Shown here piece after piece: positions 35,212-44,095 of a stretch of DNA of 64,000 bases; the stretch's first letter is position 1, and each line of letters starts with the position of its first letter. Where the stretch lies: positions 1 to 64,000 of the forward strand of contig CAMUBY010000004.1 of the NCBI GenBank assembly GCA_947087265.1, given 5' to 3'. Position numbers and translations under genes: made by a program. The notes under the pieces are model-generated. The model had not been told where the DNA came from, did no database searches, and saw only the letters and a list, made by a program, of their open reading frames with translations. Source of the stretch: an uncultured Clostridia bacterium (GTDB lineage Bacteria; Bacillota; Clostridia; Christensenellales; Borkfalkiaceae).

Positions 35212-35263
35212 AAATGAACCTCCGATGAAATAATTTTACAGCCGTTTGCTGAATTCCTTTTAT

Positions 35264-35291
35264 ATTATAAACGCAAACAGAACGTTGTCAA
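35264..35291 (-). promoter_or_regulatory. groESL promoter
   Basis: Minus strand TTGACA (35291-35286), 16-bp spacer, TATAAT (35269-35264). The usual HrcA operator (TTAGCACTC-N9-GAGTGCTAA) is absent. The heptamer CTGTTTG is repeated on the minus strand (35295-35289 and 35280-35274), flanking the -35 box. Confidence 0.8.
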
Positions 35292-35353
35292 ACAGAAAAA
35301 TGGTAAAAATTTGTAACTTTAACAAATATTTTCCGTCGAATTTTACGGAGCAA

Positions 35354-35383
35354 TTGACAGTGCCGTTATTTTCGTGTTATAAT
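35354..35383 (+). promoter_or_regulatory. Promoter of the dCMP deaminase-ppi-purB transcript
   Basis: TTGACA (35354-35359), 18-bp spacer, TATAAT (35378-35383) with an extended -10 TG at 35375-35376. Confidence 0.85.
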
Positions 35384-35401
35384 GAAAAAAGGTGAAAAAG
35401 T

Positions 35402-35848
35402 ATGGATAGATGGGATAAAAGATTTATGGAACTCACGGAGCAAGTGGGTAGTTGGGCAAGTTGTTTTCGCCGCAAAGTGGGCGCGGTCATTGTAAGAGAA
35501 AAGCGTGTTATGACGACGGGTTATAACGGCGCGCCTGCGGGAATTTCCTCTTGCGTAGAGCGCGGAGAGTGCCTTCGGGAAAAGATGAATATTCCGAGCG
35601 GAACGCGCGCCGAACTTTGTTACGCGTGCCATGCGGAGCAAAATGCCATTATTCAGGCGGCGCGCTACGGCGTAAATATCAACGGTGCAACGCTTTATTG
35701 CACGCATCAGCCGTGCGTTATTTGTGCGAAAATGATTATTAACGCGGGCATTAAACGCGTTATATATAAAGAGGGCTACCCCGATGAGTTTTCAATGAAA
35801 CTTTTTGAGGAAGCCAAAACCGAAGTGGAAAAATATCAGGAGGAGTAA
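35402..35848 (+). CDS. dCMP deaminase (ComEB family)
   Basis: Zinc-dependent deaminase of 148 residues that converts dCMP to dUMP, feeding thymidylate synthesis. The zinc site is CHAEQNAI (His, catalytic Glu) and HQPCVICAKMI (PCxxC). Both motifs, and the N-terminal VGAVIVREKRVMTTGYNG, place it in the dCMP/ComEB group, not the free-nucleoside deaminases. It is first gene of a transcript with the cyclophilin gene one base downstream. Confidence 0.92.
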   Translation: MDRWDKRFMELTEQVGSWASCFRRKVGAVIVREKRVMTTGYNGAPAGISSCVERGECLREKMNIPSGTRAELCYACHAEQNAIIQAARYGVNINGATLYCTHQPCVICAKMIINAGIKRVIYKEGYPDEFSMKLFEEAKTEVEKYQEE

Positions 35849-35849
35849 T

Positions 35850-36377
35850 ATGGCAGAAACAAAGAATCCAATTATAACGTTTGAAATGGCAAACGGTAAA
35901 ATTTTCAAAGCGGAACTTTATCCGGACATTGCGCCCAATACGGTCAATAACTTTTTGCATCTTGTAAACAAGGGCTTTTACAACGGAGTTATTTTTCACA
36001 GGGTAATTGAAGGATTTATGATTCAGGGCGGCGACCCCGACGGTGTGGGGACAGGCGGACCGGGATATCACATCAAAGGGGAATTTCAATCTAACGGATT
36101 TCCAAACAAATTGAAACATGAGCGCGGGGTGCTTTCCATGGCACGTGCGGGGAATCCCAATTCCGCAGGTTCGCAATTTTTTGTCATGCACGAAAATGCG
36201 TTTTATCTTGACGGGCAGTATGCGGCCTTCGGGAGAGTGATTGAAGGAATGGAAACGGTCGACGCGATTGCAACGACGAAGACGGATTTCCGCGACAAAC
36301 CCGTTTCGGAACAGAAGATGAAAAAAGTAACGGCAGAAACGTTCGGAGTGGTATATCCCGCTCCCGCAACCGTTTAG
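35850..36377 (+). CDS. Cyclophilin-type peptidyl-prolyl isomerase
   Basis: Cis-trans prolyl isomerase of 175 residues, with no signal peptide, so probably cytoplasmic. The ATG at 35850 follows AGGAGGAG; an upstream in-frame ATG at 35805 lies inside the deaminase gene. The cyclophilin core has FHRVIEGFMIQGGDP with the catalytic Arg, the AGSQFFVM strand and FGRVIEGMETVDAI. It belongs to the short bacterial PpiB-like group. Confidence 0.93.
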   Translation: MAETKNPIITFEMANGKIFKAELYPDIAPNTVNNFLHLVNKGFYNGVIFHRVIEGFMIQGGDPDGVGTGGPGYHIKGEFQSNGFPNKLKHERGVLSMARAGNPNSAGSQFFVMHENAFYLDGQYAAFGRVIEGMETVDAIATTKTDFRDKPVSEQKMKKVTAETFGVVYPAPATV

Positions 36378-36386
36378 GAGAGTACT

Positions 36387-37823
36387 ATGTCAGACAAAGT
36401 AATATACGAAAACCCTTTAAATACACGCTATGCAAGCCGTGAAATGCAGGAAAATTTCGGCGACGAAAAGCGTTTCCGTCTTTGGAGAAAACTTTGGGTT
36501 GCGCTTGCGGAATCGGAAATGGAGCTCGGTTTGCCCATTACGAAAGCGCAAATTGAGGAACTCAAAGCGCATACTGAAGATATTGATTACGCAAAGGCGG
36601 AAGAATATGAGCGGCAGGTTCGGCACGATGTTATGGCGCACGTAAAGACTTACGGAGAGGCTGCGCCTTCCGCAAAAGGCATTATCCATTTGGGCGCAAC
36701 GAGTTGTTTTGTAGATTGTAATTCCGAGCTCATTATCATGAAGGACGGGCTTGATATAATTTTGAAAAAACTCGTGAACGTCATGGATAAACTGAAAAAG
36801 TTTGCATTAAAGTATAAGGAACAGCCGACGCTCGGTTTTACGCACTTGCAGCCCGCACAACTTACAACGGTGGGTAAACGTGCTACGCTTTGGTTGCAGG
36901 ACTTGTTGCTTGATTATGAAAGTTTGCAAAACCTGTACTCCTGTTTCCGTTTGCGCGGAGTAAAGGGAACTACGGGCACGCAGGCAAGCTTCCTGGAATT
37001 GTTTGACGGCGACGAGAAAAAGGTAAAAGAACTTGAAAAGCGTGTTATAAAGAAACTCGGCTATACGCGCGTGTTCGGCGTAACGGGACAAACCTATCCG
37101 AGAAAGTTCGATTACAACGTGCTGTGCATACTTTCGCAAATTGCTCAAAGCGCCTATAAATTTTCTAACGATATCCGCATTTTGCAGAACATGAAAGAGG
37201 TGGAAGAACCCTTTGAAAAGAGTCAAATAGGCTCCTCCGCAATGGCATATAAACGCAATCCCATGCGTTCGGAGCGAATGGGCTCTCTTGCGCGGTATAT
37301 GTTATCGCTGCCGATTAATGCTGCGGTTACGGCATCGACGCAATGGTTTGAGCGCACGCTTGACGATTCTGCAAACCGTCGTATCGTGAATGCTCAGGCA
37401 TTTTTAACGGTAGATGCCATTCTTAATATTTACATGAACGTGGCGGAAAATCTGGTGGTTTATGATAAAGTAATTGCAAAGCATCTCGCACAGGAATTAC
37501 CGTTCATGGCAACAGAAAACATTATGATGGAATGCGTGAAGGCGGGTGGCGACAGACAAGAGCTTCACGAAAAAATCCGCGTGCTTTCCATGGAAGCGGG
37601 AAAACGCGTTAAACAGGAAGGGGGCGATAACAATCTCATCGAACTCATCAGAAATGACAGTGCGTTTGCTCCCGTTTACGGAAAACTCGATGAGATTCTT
37701 GACGCCAAGAAATTTGTCGGGCGTGCACCGCAACAAACGGTGGAGTTTATCGAAAGCGAAATTCAGCCTATCCTTGAGCGTCATAAATCATTGCTCGGTG
37801 AAAAGGGTGACGTTAAAGTTTAA
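36387..37823 (+). CDS. purB: Adenylosuccinate lyase PurB
   Basis: Acts twice in purine synthesis: it splits SAICAR to AICAR and adenylosuccinate to AMP, releasing fumarate each time. The 478-residue protein carries the fumarase/aspartase-family signature SSAMAYKRNPMRSERM, the GATSCFVDCN and TLGFTHLQPAQ motifs, and is longer than B. subtilis PurB, like eukaryote-type and many clostridial forms. It lies 9 bp after the cyclophilin gene. A terminator follows 85 bp downstream. Confidence 0.95.
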   Translation: MSDKVIYENPLNTRYASREMQENFGDEKRFRLWRKLWVALAESEMELGLPITKAQIEELKAHTEDIDYAKAEEYERQVRHDVMAHVKTYGEAAPSAKGIIHLGATSCFVDCNSELIIMKDGLDIILKKLVNVMDKLKKFALKYKEQPTLGFTHLQPAQLTTVGKRATLWLQDLLLDYESLQNLYSCFRLRGVKGTTGTQASFLELFDGDEKKVKELEKRVIKKLGYTRVFGVTGQTYPRKFDYNVLCILSQIAQSAYKFSNDIRILQNMKEVEEPFEKSQIGSSAMAYKRNPMRSERMGSLARYMLSLPINAAVTASTQWFERTLDDSANRRIVNAQAFLTVDAILNIYMNVAENLVVYDKVIAKHLAQELPFMATENIMMECVKAGGDRQELHEKIRVLSMEAGKRVKQEGGDNNLIELIRNDSAFAPVYGKLDEILDAKKFVGRAPQQTVEFIESEIQPILERHKSLLGEKGDVKV

Positions 37824-37888
37824 GTGAAAATCACTGTTTTATACGGTAAAAATGTTTGCAAATTAAGAAAAAACAAATTTAAAATAGT

Positions 37889-37905
37889 ATTATGTCACAC
37901 ATAAT
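37889..37905. repeat. Dispersed 17-bp palindrome, copy 2
   Basis: ATTATGTCACACATAAT, one base off the perfect palindrome ATTATGTC-A-GACATAAT. It lies 65 bp after the purB stop and just before its terminator. It shares a longer match (TTAAAA-Y-AGTATTATGTCA) with copy 4 at 57272. Confidence 0.85.
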
Positions 37906-37907
37906 AC

Positions 37908-37943
37908 ACAATAAACCGCAGTTTTATGGCTGCGGTTTATTGT
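37908..37943 (+). terminator. Terminator after purB
   Basis: Fourteen-base arms ACAATAAACCGCAG and CTGCGGTTTATTGT around an 8-nt loop, followed by TTTTCTTT. Confidence 0.9.
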
Positions 37944-37991
37944 TTTCTTTCCTTCATTAGCCTAATTGTGCCGTAACGGAAGTAAATTATT

Positions 37992-38149
37992 TGTCATATA
38001 AAACGCGAAGAAAAATGACAAAAAATACCGTTTTAGCGCGCGTGTGTGTATGCCTTATTATATAATTTAATTTTTTTACAAATTTTGCGTGCAAACCGTT
38101 GACAAAATGTCATAATTCTGTTACACTGTTGTCATATACTTTTATGACA
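37992..38149. promoter_or_regulatory. Cluster of TGTCATA half sites upstream of the giant gene
   Basis: TGTCATA occurs at 37992, 38108 and 38130, ATGACA at 38015 and TATGACA at 38143. The last pair forms the inverted repeat TGTCATA-N6-TATGACA (38130-38149), directly downstream of the promoter, in the position of a repressor operator. Confidence 0.65.
38099..38127 (+). promoter_or_regulatory. Promoter of the giant surface-protein gene
   Basis: TTGACA (38099-38104), 17-bp spacer, TACACT (38122-38127). The start point near 38134 falls inside the TGTCATA inverted repeat. Confidence 0.65.
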
Positions 38150-38172
38150 GTATAAAATAGCAAGGAAATTTC

Positions 38173-41100
38173 ATGGGAAAAAAGAAAAAAGCGACTTCCA
38201 ACCAGGAGTTGCACGAAATTAAAAATAAAAAGCGTCTGCGTGCAGTGAAGGACAAAAAGCAACACGTACGCTTAAAGAGGGTGAAATCCCGGCGTAAAGC
38301 CAAGGCGGCTGCTTCGCTTCTGTTAGTAGGCGTAGTGGTGCTTTTATTTGCGTTCATGGGCGGAGACCCGAATCTAAATTCGGTTTCTAAATCTTTTTTG
38401 ACAGTATGTTATGAATTGCCCGCCGACGGTTCCACGCCGTTAGACCATACCGCTCTTGAAAATATCGGTTACATGAACTACCGTCTGAAAAAGGAACCTC
38501 AATGGTATTCCTATTCGCATACCGACGTCGTTTCGCCCGATAATCAAAGCGTAGACACGTATAAACAATATTCCAACGGGATTTTAATTCAGACGGATAC
38601 CGCTGTAGACACTATGGGGCTGGTGCATGAAGCGCAGCAATTCTGCTGGGTCTTGGACGAACCGAAAGATGGTGTTATCAGCGATTTTACCGACGGCGTT
38701 GCCATGTGGCGCACGACCTCGAAACATAAAGATACCTGGTCGTTGGGTCCCGATATTCCTTGGGACGAATGGAATGAACGCGACTACTCTTTTAACCGCA
38801 GAAGCATTGAACACTTTACCTACGGATGCGTGGAAGAGGGGGAAGAAGAACCGCATAAGCAAGAAGAAATTAACGGACTTCCCGGAACGGCGTTTTCGGT
38901 TTACGTAATTAACGAACAAACCGTTCTCGAATCGAGCGCCGTAATCGATAACGGCGACGGTACGTATTCTCAATCTTTTGACCTCCGTACCGATTATACG
39001 GGCGAGAAAGACGATTCTGCGGTTTGCCATTACAGAAACCAAATGGTATTTAAGGGCGGTCTTGACGAATTGCCCTCATTCAGTTCTGTTAAAATCACTT
39101 ACACGTTCGATTCTACGTGGAGAGTGCTTTCTAGTACCGTTCAGGAAAAATACAACGCAAAGAAAACGATTGCAGTAAGTTGTACGGGAACGAACCTCAC
39201 CGAATATACTTATCCGGACGATTCTGACGCATCGCCTGATTTGTTCACGAACCCTGCATACGAGAACTATTTTGTTCATCAGTACGATAAAGAGGAGGTT
39301 TCCAAACAGCTTACCGCTTCCGACTGTTTTACACAAGCGTTCGGAACGATGATTGCGGAACCCACGTCTCTTCAACTCGCGCTCGATATCGACGGTTACC
39401 GTCTCGAAGGCATTATCGGTTTAGATTTATCCTCGCTCGATATGCAGGCGGTGGATTTATCGGCAATTGATGTACGCGCAAACTTCCAGAACGGCGCCAT
39501 CCGCCTCTGGTTCGTTGATAGTAAAGCATATCTCGCTTACGGCGGTATGAAAATAAAACTCGACGTCGGAAGCCTTCTTGCTCTGCTTGGGGGCGAAGCA
39601 GAAACCGCAAGCGATTCCGAAGAAGGCGGTTTTTCACTCGATTCGATTTTGGAAGAATTGATTGGCGAAAAAGATTTGGAGTTTTACGATGAGGGGAGGA
39701 AGGCAAAATTTACAAGTTCGCTCAATCTCTCCGCACTTATCGACGGGCTGAATATTTCCGAATTGAATTTCTATTTCAATATTGCGGAAGACAAAACGGT
39801 TACGCTTGACTGCTTGGATGCGTTAATTGAATTTGGCGGACTTGCAATCGGCGCTGAAATGTCGTTTACCGACCAAGCTTTGTCTGCGCTGGAAGAGGCG
39901 GAAAAATCCCAATATATCGAATTATCTCCCTACGTTGAAAGTATCGTTCAACTCTTAAACGAGGACGTCATCGATGTTGCATTTGCTTACGGACATGAAA
40001 AATTTGATTTGAACGGAAAAATCAGTCTTTCCTACCGTCAGGAATTCCGTTTGGCTGGCGAATTTACGTTTACCTACGGCGAAGCAAACAAACAAATTTC
40101 TTTCGCATACATAAACGATACCGTTTATTTGAAAGTTGACGGTATACGCGTCAAGGCAAACGTTGCGGAAGCGGAAGAGTTTATAAAACAGCTTATTGAC
40201 GTTGACGGCGCGGCATCCGACCTCAAAAACGGCTTGTCGGGTAACCTCGATTTCAATCTTGCAGGCATTCTGGAAAAATTACTTTCGGAAGAATTTAACG
40301 CAATCGTTATTGCCGAACAGGATAAAGAATTGAACGTTGCAGTTAAACTTACGCAGATTTTTGAAATTCTCGGCATCGGATTTGACGGACTCGAAGGTCT
40401 TGGAAACTTATCGCTTTCCGTTTCGCAAGACGGCAAAATATCAATCGATGCGCTCGGTGCGTTTGTTACGCTCTCGAAAGGCGAAAGCGTATCGTTTGAA
40501 ACGGATGGCTATGCCGATATTACCGAACTCATTCAATTGATTCCCGATGTTTTGGAGAAGGGTGCGCTTACACTGAGCGGTTCGATTGATATTGAAATCG
40601 AAGATACCGTGCTTTCACTGGCCTTACAAAAAGGAATTATTTCTTGGAAAAACGGGTTCAATCTCTATCTCGATTTGCTGATAGGTTTGAACGGTTCGCA
40701 GCAGAACTTGATTTTGAGCGCGACGGAGCAATGCGTAAAAGTTGCTTACGGACGCGTGGGCGTGAATCTTGAATACGGTGAATTTGCTACGCTCGACGAA
40801 GCGTTTGTCAAACTCTACAATCAGATTGACGCGGCGTTGAGCGAAGTGATTGCGCAGGGCAGCCCGATGCCCGAAATCAGACAATTTTCCGATTTGCTTA
40901 CCGTTCTCAAAACTTATTTGACGGCAAAACGGGAAGCGAAAGAAGAGGGTGGAACAGACGCTTTCAGTATTGAAAAATTGATACGCGATATTCAGATTGT
41001 TTCTTCGGAAGAAGGCATTTGCAAAATTATTTACAAAGGTATTACGCTTGAAATATTCGGCGGTGCGGATGGTGTTGCGTTAGATGTCAGCTATCAGGGA

Positions 41101-44001
41101 AATAAATTAAATGTTTTTGCTTATTTCGGTGCGGGATTGTTCGATGCGGAGATGCCGCAAATGCCCGAAAATGTCAGTTATCTTACCGTGAGCGATTTTG
41201 CTGTTATGCTCGATTACGTTGGAGCAGCCGTTCAAACGCTGACGCAACACGATATTTCGGTAACAATTTCCGGTCAAACGGTGAACACGAAAACCGCAGA
41301 AGAGATTACAGCAATAAACGGAAATATTCTTTATCATACCGGAGAGGACGTTCTCTTCAAAATCGATACCGAAGAGAAAACGCTTATTGTAACAACCAAT
41401 CTTTATCTTAACGTTTCTTTGAATATTATTTCAAAGAACGGCGGGAAAAGTACTTACCTCGACCTTTTGATATTCGATTACAATGCAGACGACGAGCTTG
41501 ATTTCTTTGTGACGTTATCGATGTTCAAATCCAAAGAAGAGGATGCAAGATACAATCCTTTGAAACTTTACGCGCCTGCGGGCGAAATCATGACGGTGCT
41601 TTCGGCTGGACTTGCGGTTTTCGGTGTCAATGCAGACATACTGAATGATTATATGATTTACCGTTGGTTGCAACCAGAAACGACAGAAGAACTGTTGGCG
41701 TTCGGCGCGATGTTGCAGAAGACTATGAATCCCGCTATTAAGTTGGGGGGAATCGGCGGCAACGGCGAAAACGAAACAGTTGTTTTAGATGTATTTATCA
41801 ATTCGGTGAAAGCGGGAGACATCGAGTTTAGCGTCAACATCAATTCCGCATCCGTTTACGGAATCGAGGGGTTGGAGGATATCTCGGTTACAGTTACCAA
41901 AGAAAATGGCTATCTGAAAAATATTTCTATTCTCAATATTTATGACGGTAAAGCGGAACAAAAGACGAATGTTTCCGTCGGAATTTCGGTGGATGAAATT
42001 TCAAGTGAAACTTTGGTTGGACCTGTGTCGTTAGACGGTTATTTCAGTCTTAACGGAATCGGTGCGCTTTTGAAAGTAATTGCTAACACTGCTACACACG
42101 AGGAAACCAGCACGGTAGACGGCAAAGAAGTTTCCCGTTACGTCATGAACAACAATTTCTATATCGACGGCAACATAGCGCTCGGTTTGAAATTGATTAA
42201 GATTTTCGATATTACAATAAACGTAAAGGTTGCGGTTTCCATTGATTTGGACGAAGACGGCAATGTTCTTGCAAAAGTTCAACTCAATTACGAGGGATAC
42301 GGCGTGCTAGGACAGGTGGCGATTAACGGCGATTCTCAACTCAATCTTGCAATCGACCTTACGGACAGCATGGTATACATGAAACGTGTGCAGACGAGCG
42401 TACATAACGGTTGGTCGAACAAGAAATTGGACGAGAAAAATTATGTCACAGAGTACCGCGCGATGCCGCTCGATATCTTCTTTGCGGATATTTTGAATCA
42501 ACTCGGCTTTATGTTGAACTTCGGTTCGATTGTTACGAAATACTTGCCCGAAAATCTCGAAAGTAGCGGAACCAGCGAAGTTGTCGATTACGGCACAACG
42601 TTACAAAACTATCTGAGTGCATTTGTCTTCAACGGCAGCGAGCAAGACGGATACAACTGGGCAATTACATTAAACGGCGCGGCGCTCACGGGCGGTACAT
42701 TGAAAGATATAGTGATTACGCTTGCGTCCGACGCTAAAACAAATACGTTGAAAACGCTCGGTGTCAATACAAAGATTGACGCGGGAACCGGTGCGCTGGA
42801 TATCAATTTAGTTGCAAACCTTGCACTCAGAAATCCGAACGGCGTTATGCAAGAAGGTGTAACGGATAACGTAGAGGACATTACGCAGAGTTTGAAGGGC
42901 GCAATCGGAAAGGCGTATAACGAGGCTCAAGCCGGTAATTGGAAGGATGAAAACGGCAAAAATATTTATATTTCGGGCGTGCTGACAACCGTTACTTTTA
43001 TGGCGGATGAAACGGTTGTTTCTACGCAATCGGTGCTTTATAACGGTAAAACTTTTGAACTATACGCCGAATTAAAATATCCCGACCTTTCGGAATATGA
43101 AATTGAAGGATATACGCTCGTTTGGGAAGAGATAGGAAATACCGTTTCCCCCAATCAAATTATTACTGCACATTATACCGCAAACTTGTATGACGTCCGT
43201 TTCGTCAGTTCGCAAAAGGTTGCCGATTGGGTGCTGGATAGCAAAACAGGACTGTATATTTACGAAACGCAAATGTTCTATGGTTCGGAAATCGAACTTT
43301 ACGAGGGTGACGAGAAACTCATTAACACTTACATTGTCGGAGCAAACGATAATGTGTTTGAGCTTCCTGCAAACGAGAGCAGAGAATGGCTGCAAGCGGA
43401 AATTTACAAGGATGGCGCAAGGTTTGCTTCTTTTGGTATTTCCGATAAAGTGACTTATCTCAGCGCAATCGATTTCACTTACGACGGTGTTACCTATTCC
43501 AACGGCTATGTGAAGAATTTTGAAACAGATTACACGCTGTTCGAGGCAGATAAAATTACCGCAGAATATACCTTCATGGGTTGGTATATGTACACCGAAA
43601 GCGGTTGGACGAAAATAGAAAACTTTGCTTTCTCCGAAGGGAACGCGAAAGAATATGTTGTGGAAGCGTTGTGGCAAAAGTCCAAACTGAATATCGATTC
43701 GGTTGATTTTAGGAAGACGGGTTCGTGGAGTTATACTTCTTATATTACCGTTCATATTACTGATTGTGAATTTGTCGGTGCGTTCGCAAACGATACTTCT
43801 GTTATCAAAAATATTAAATATTCGTACGTTTTGAAAACGGCAACGGTCGGGCAGACGGTTTCCGGAGAATCGGATTCCAACGAATTCTCCGTGAAAAATT
43901 CGTTTAACATTCCCAACGGAGTTGAAGTTACGGCTACGGTAACTTACACGGCAAGCGACGGTACAAAAATCTATCAAGAGTCTGCTTCGGGCAAGAGTTA
44001 A
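38173..44001 (+). CDS. Giant membrane-anchored envelope protein with tandem beta-rich repeats and InlB-like C-terminal modules
   Basis: Unrecognised protein of 1942 residues. Residues 1-45 are strongly basic and cytoplasmic, ~47-62 form one membrane helix (ASLLLVGVVVLLFAFM), and the rest should lie outside. Residues ~70-380 are a separate domain. From ~400 onward degenerate ~200-residue repeats occur, each with alternating strands around patterns such as SKAYLAYGGMKIKLD (~450), NDTVYLKVDGIRVKAN (~648) and EQCVKVAYGRVGVNLEY (~852); their 'VYLKVDG' hairpins recall LolA/LppX-type lipid-carrier folds. Residues ~1590-1840 contain two or three modules resembling the Listeria-Bacteroides (InlB B) repeat, for example TFMGWYMYTESGW. 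There is no sortase or lipid-anchor signal. Codon use looks native. The fold and carrier idea are inference; the single anchor and repeats are seen. Confidence 0.8.
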   Translation: MGKKKKATSNQELHEIKNKKRLRAVKDKKQHVRLKRVKSRRKAKAAASLLLVGVVVLLFAFMGGDPNLNSVSKSFLTVCYELPADGSTPLDHTALENIGYMNYRLKKEPQWYSYSHTDVVSPDNQSVDTYKQYSNGILIQTDTAVDTMGLVHEAQQFCWVLDEPKDGVISDFTDGVAMWRTTSKHKDTWSLGPDIPWDEWNERDYSFNRRSIEHFTYGCVEEGEEEPHKQEEINGLPGTAFSVYVINEQTVLESSAVIDNGDGTYSQSFDLRTDYTGEKDDSAVCHYRNQMVFKGGLDELPSFSSVKITYTFDSTWRVLSSTVQEKYNAKKTIAVSCTGTNLTEYTYPDDSDASPDLFTNPAYENYFVHQYDKEEVSKQLTASDCFTQAFGTMIAEPTSLQLALDIDGYRLEGIIGLDLSSLDMQAVDLSAIDVRANFQNGAIRLWFVDSKAYLAYGGMKIKLDVGSLLALLGGEAETASDSEEGGFSLDSILEELIGEKDLEFYDEGRKAKFTSSLNLSALIDGLNISELNFYFNIAEDKTVTLDCLDALIEFGGLAIGAEMSFTDQALSALEEAEKSQYIELSPYVESIVQLLNEDVIDVAFAYGHEKFDLNGKISLSYRQEFRLAGEFTFTYGEANKQISFAYINDTVYLKVDGIRVKANVAEAEEFIKQLIDVDGAASDLKNGLSGNLDFNLAGILEKLLSEEFNAIVIAEQDKELNVAVKLTQIFEILGIGFDGLEGLGNLSLSVSQDGKISIDALGAFVTLSKGESVSFETDGYADITELIQLIPDVLEKGALTLSGSIDIEIEDTVLSLALQKGIISWKNGFNLYLDLLIGLNGSQQNLILSATEQCVKVAYGRVGVNLEYGEFATLDEAFVKLYNQIDAALSEVIAQGSPMPEIRQFSDLLTVLKTYLTAKREAKEEGGTDAFSIEKLIRDIQIVSSEEGICKIIYKGITLEIFGGADGVALDVSYQGNKLNVFAYFGAGLFDAEMPQMPENVSYLTVSDFAVMLDYVGAAVQTLTQHDISVTISGQTVNTKTAEEITAINGNILYHTGEDVLFKIDTEEKTLIVTTNLYLNVSLNIISKNGGKSTYLDLLIFDYNADDELDFFVTLSMFKSKEEDARYNPLKLYAPAGEIMTVLSAGLAVFGVNADILNDYMIYRWLQPETTEELLAFGAMLQKTMNPAIKLGGIGGNGENETVVLDVFINSVKAGDIEFSVNINSASVYGIEGLEDISVTVTKENGYLKNISILNIYDGKAEQKTNVSVGISVDEISSETLVGPVSLDGYFSLNGIGALLKVIANTATHEETSTVDGKEVSRYVMNNNFYIDGNIALGLKLIKIFDITINVKVAVSIDLDEDGNVLAKVQLNYEGYGVLGQVAINGDSQLNLAIDLTDSMVYMKRVQTSVHNGWSNKKLDEKNYVTEYRAMPLDIFFADILNQLGFMLNFGSIVTKYLPENLESSGTSEVVDYGTTLQNYLSAFVFNGSEQDGYNWAITLNGAALTGGTLKDIVITLASDAKTNTLKTLGVNTKIDAGTGALDINLVANLALRNPNGVMQEGVTDNVEDITQSLKGAIGKAYNEAQAGNWKDENGKNIYISGVLTTVTFMADETVVSTQSVLYNGKTFELYAELKYPDLSEYEIEGYTLVWEEIGNTVSPNQIITAHYTANLYDVRFVSSQKVADWVLDSKTGLYIYETQMFYGSEIELYEGDEKLINTYIVGANDNVFELPANESREWLQAEIYKDGARFASFGISDKVTYLSAIDFTYDGVTYSNGYVKNFETDYTLFEADKITAEYTFMGWYMYTESGWTKIENFAFSEGNAKEYVVEALWQKSKLNIDSVDFRKTGSWSYTSYITVHITDCEFVGAFANDTSVIKNIKYSYVLKTATVGQTVSGESDSNEFSVKNSFNIPNGVEVTATVTYTASDGTKIYQESASGKS

Positions 44002-44006
44002 CCAAG

Positions 44007-44042
44007 AAAAAACACCCTGCGATATATCGCAGGGTGTTTTTA
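44007..44042. terminator. Two-way terminator between the giant gene and the PadR fusion gene
   Basis: Perfect long hairpin: AAAACACCCTGCGAT and ATCGCAGGGTGTTTT, flanked by A and T runs, 5 bp after the giant gene stop. Confidence 0.92.
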
Positions 44043-44055
44043 TTATCAGAAAATT

Positions 44056-44095
44056 AAAGCGGTTTCGCAATATTTTGCGTAAACCGCTTTTTTTT
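44056..44095. terminator. Second two-way terminator
   Basis: AAAGCGGTTT and AAACCGCTTT outer arms with an inner CGCAA/TTGCG stem, followed by a T run on the plus strand. It abuts the stop codon of the PadR fusion gene. Confidence 0.82.

Larger units (their letters stand above)
37824..38172. other. 349-bp gene-free region: terminator, palindrome and regulated promoter
   Basis: The only gap longer than 300 bp in the window. In order it holds a copy of the dispersed 17-bp palindrome (37889-37905), the purB terminator (37908-37943), spaced TGTCATA/TATGACA half sites (37992-38149) and the promoter of the giant gene (38099-38127). No ORF or RNA gene was recognised. Confidence 0.8.

Noticed and set aside
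35212..35401. CIRCE or CtsR operator at groESL
   Set aside because: Neither TTAGCACTC/GAGTGCTAA nor GGTCAAA repeats are present.
43072..44070. 332-codon minus-strand frame opposite the end of the giant gene
   Set aside because: Antisense shadow of a continuous plus-strand gene; it crosses the two-way terminator and has no family resemblance.
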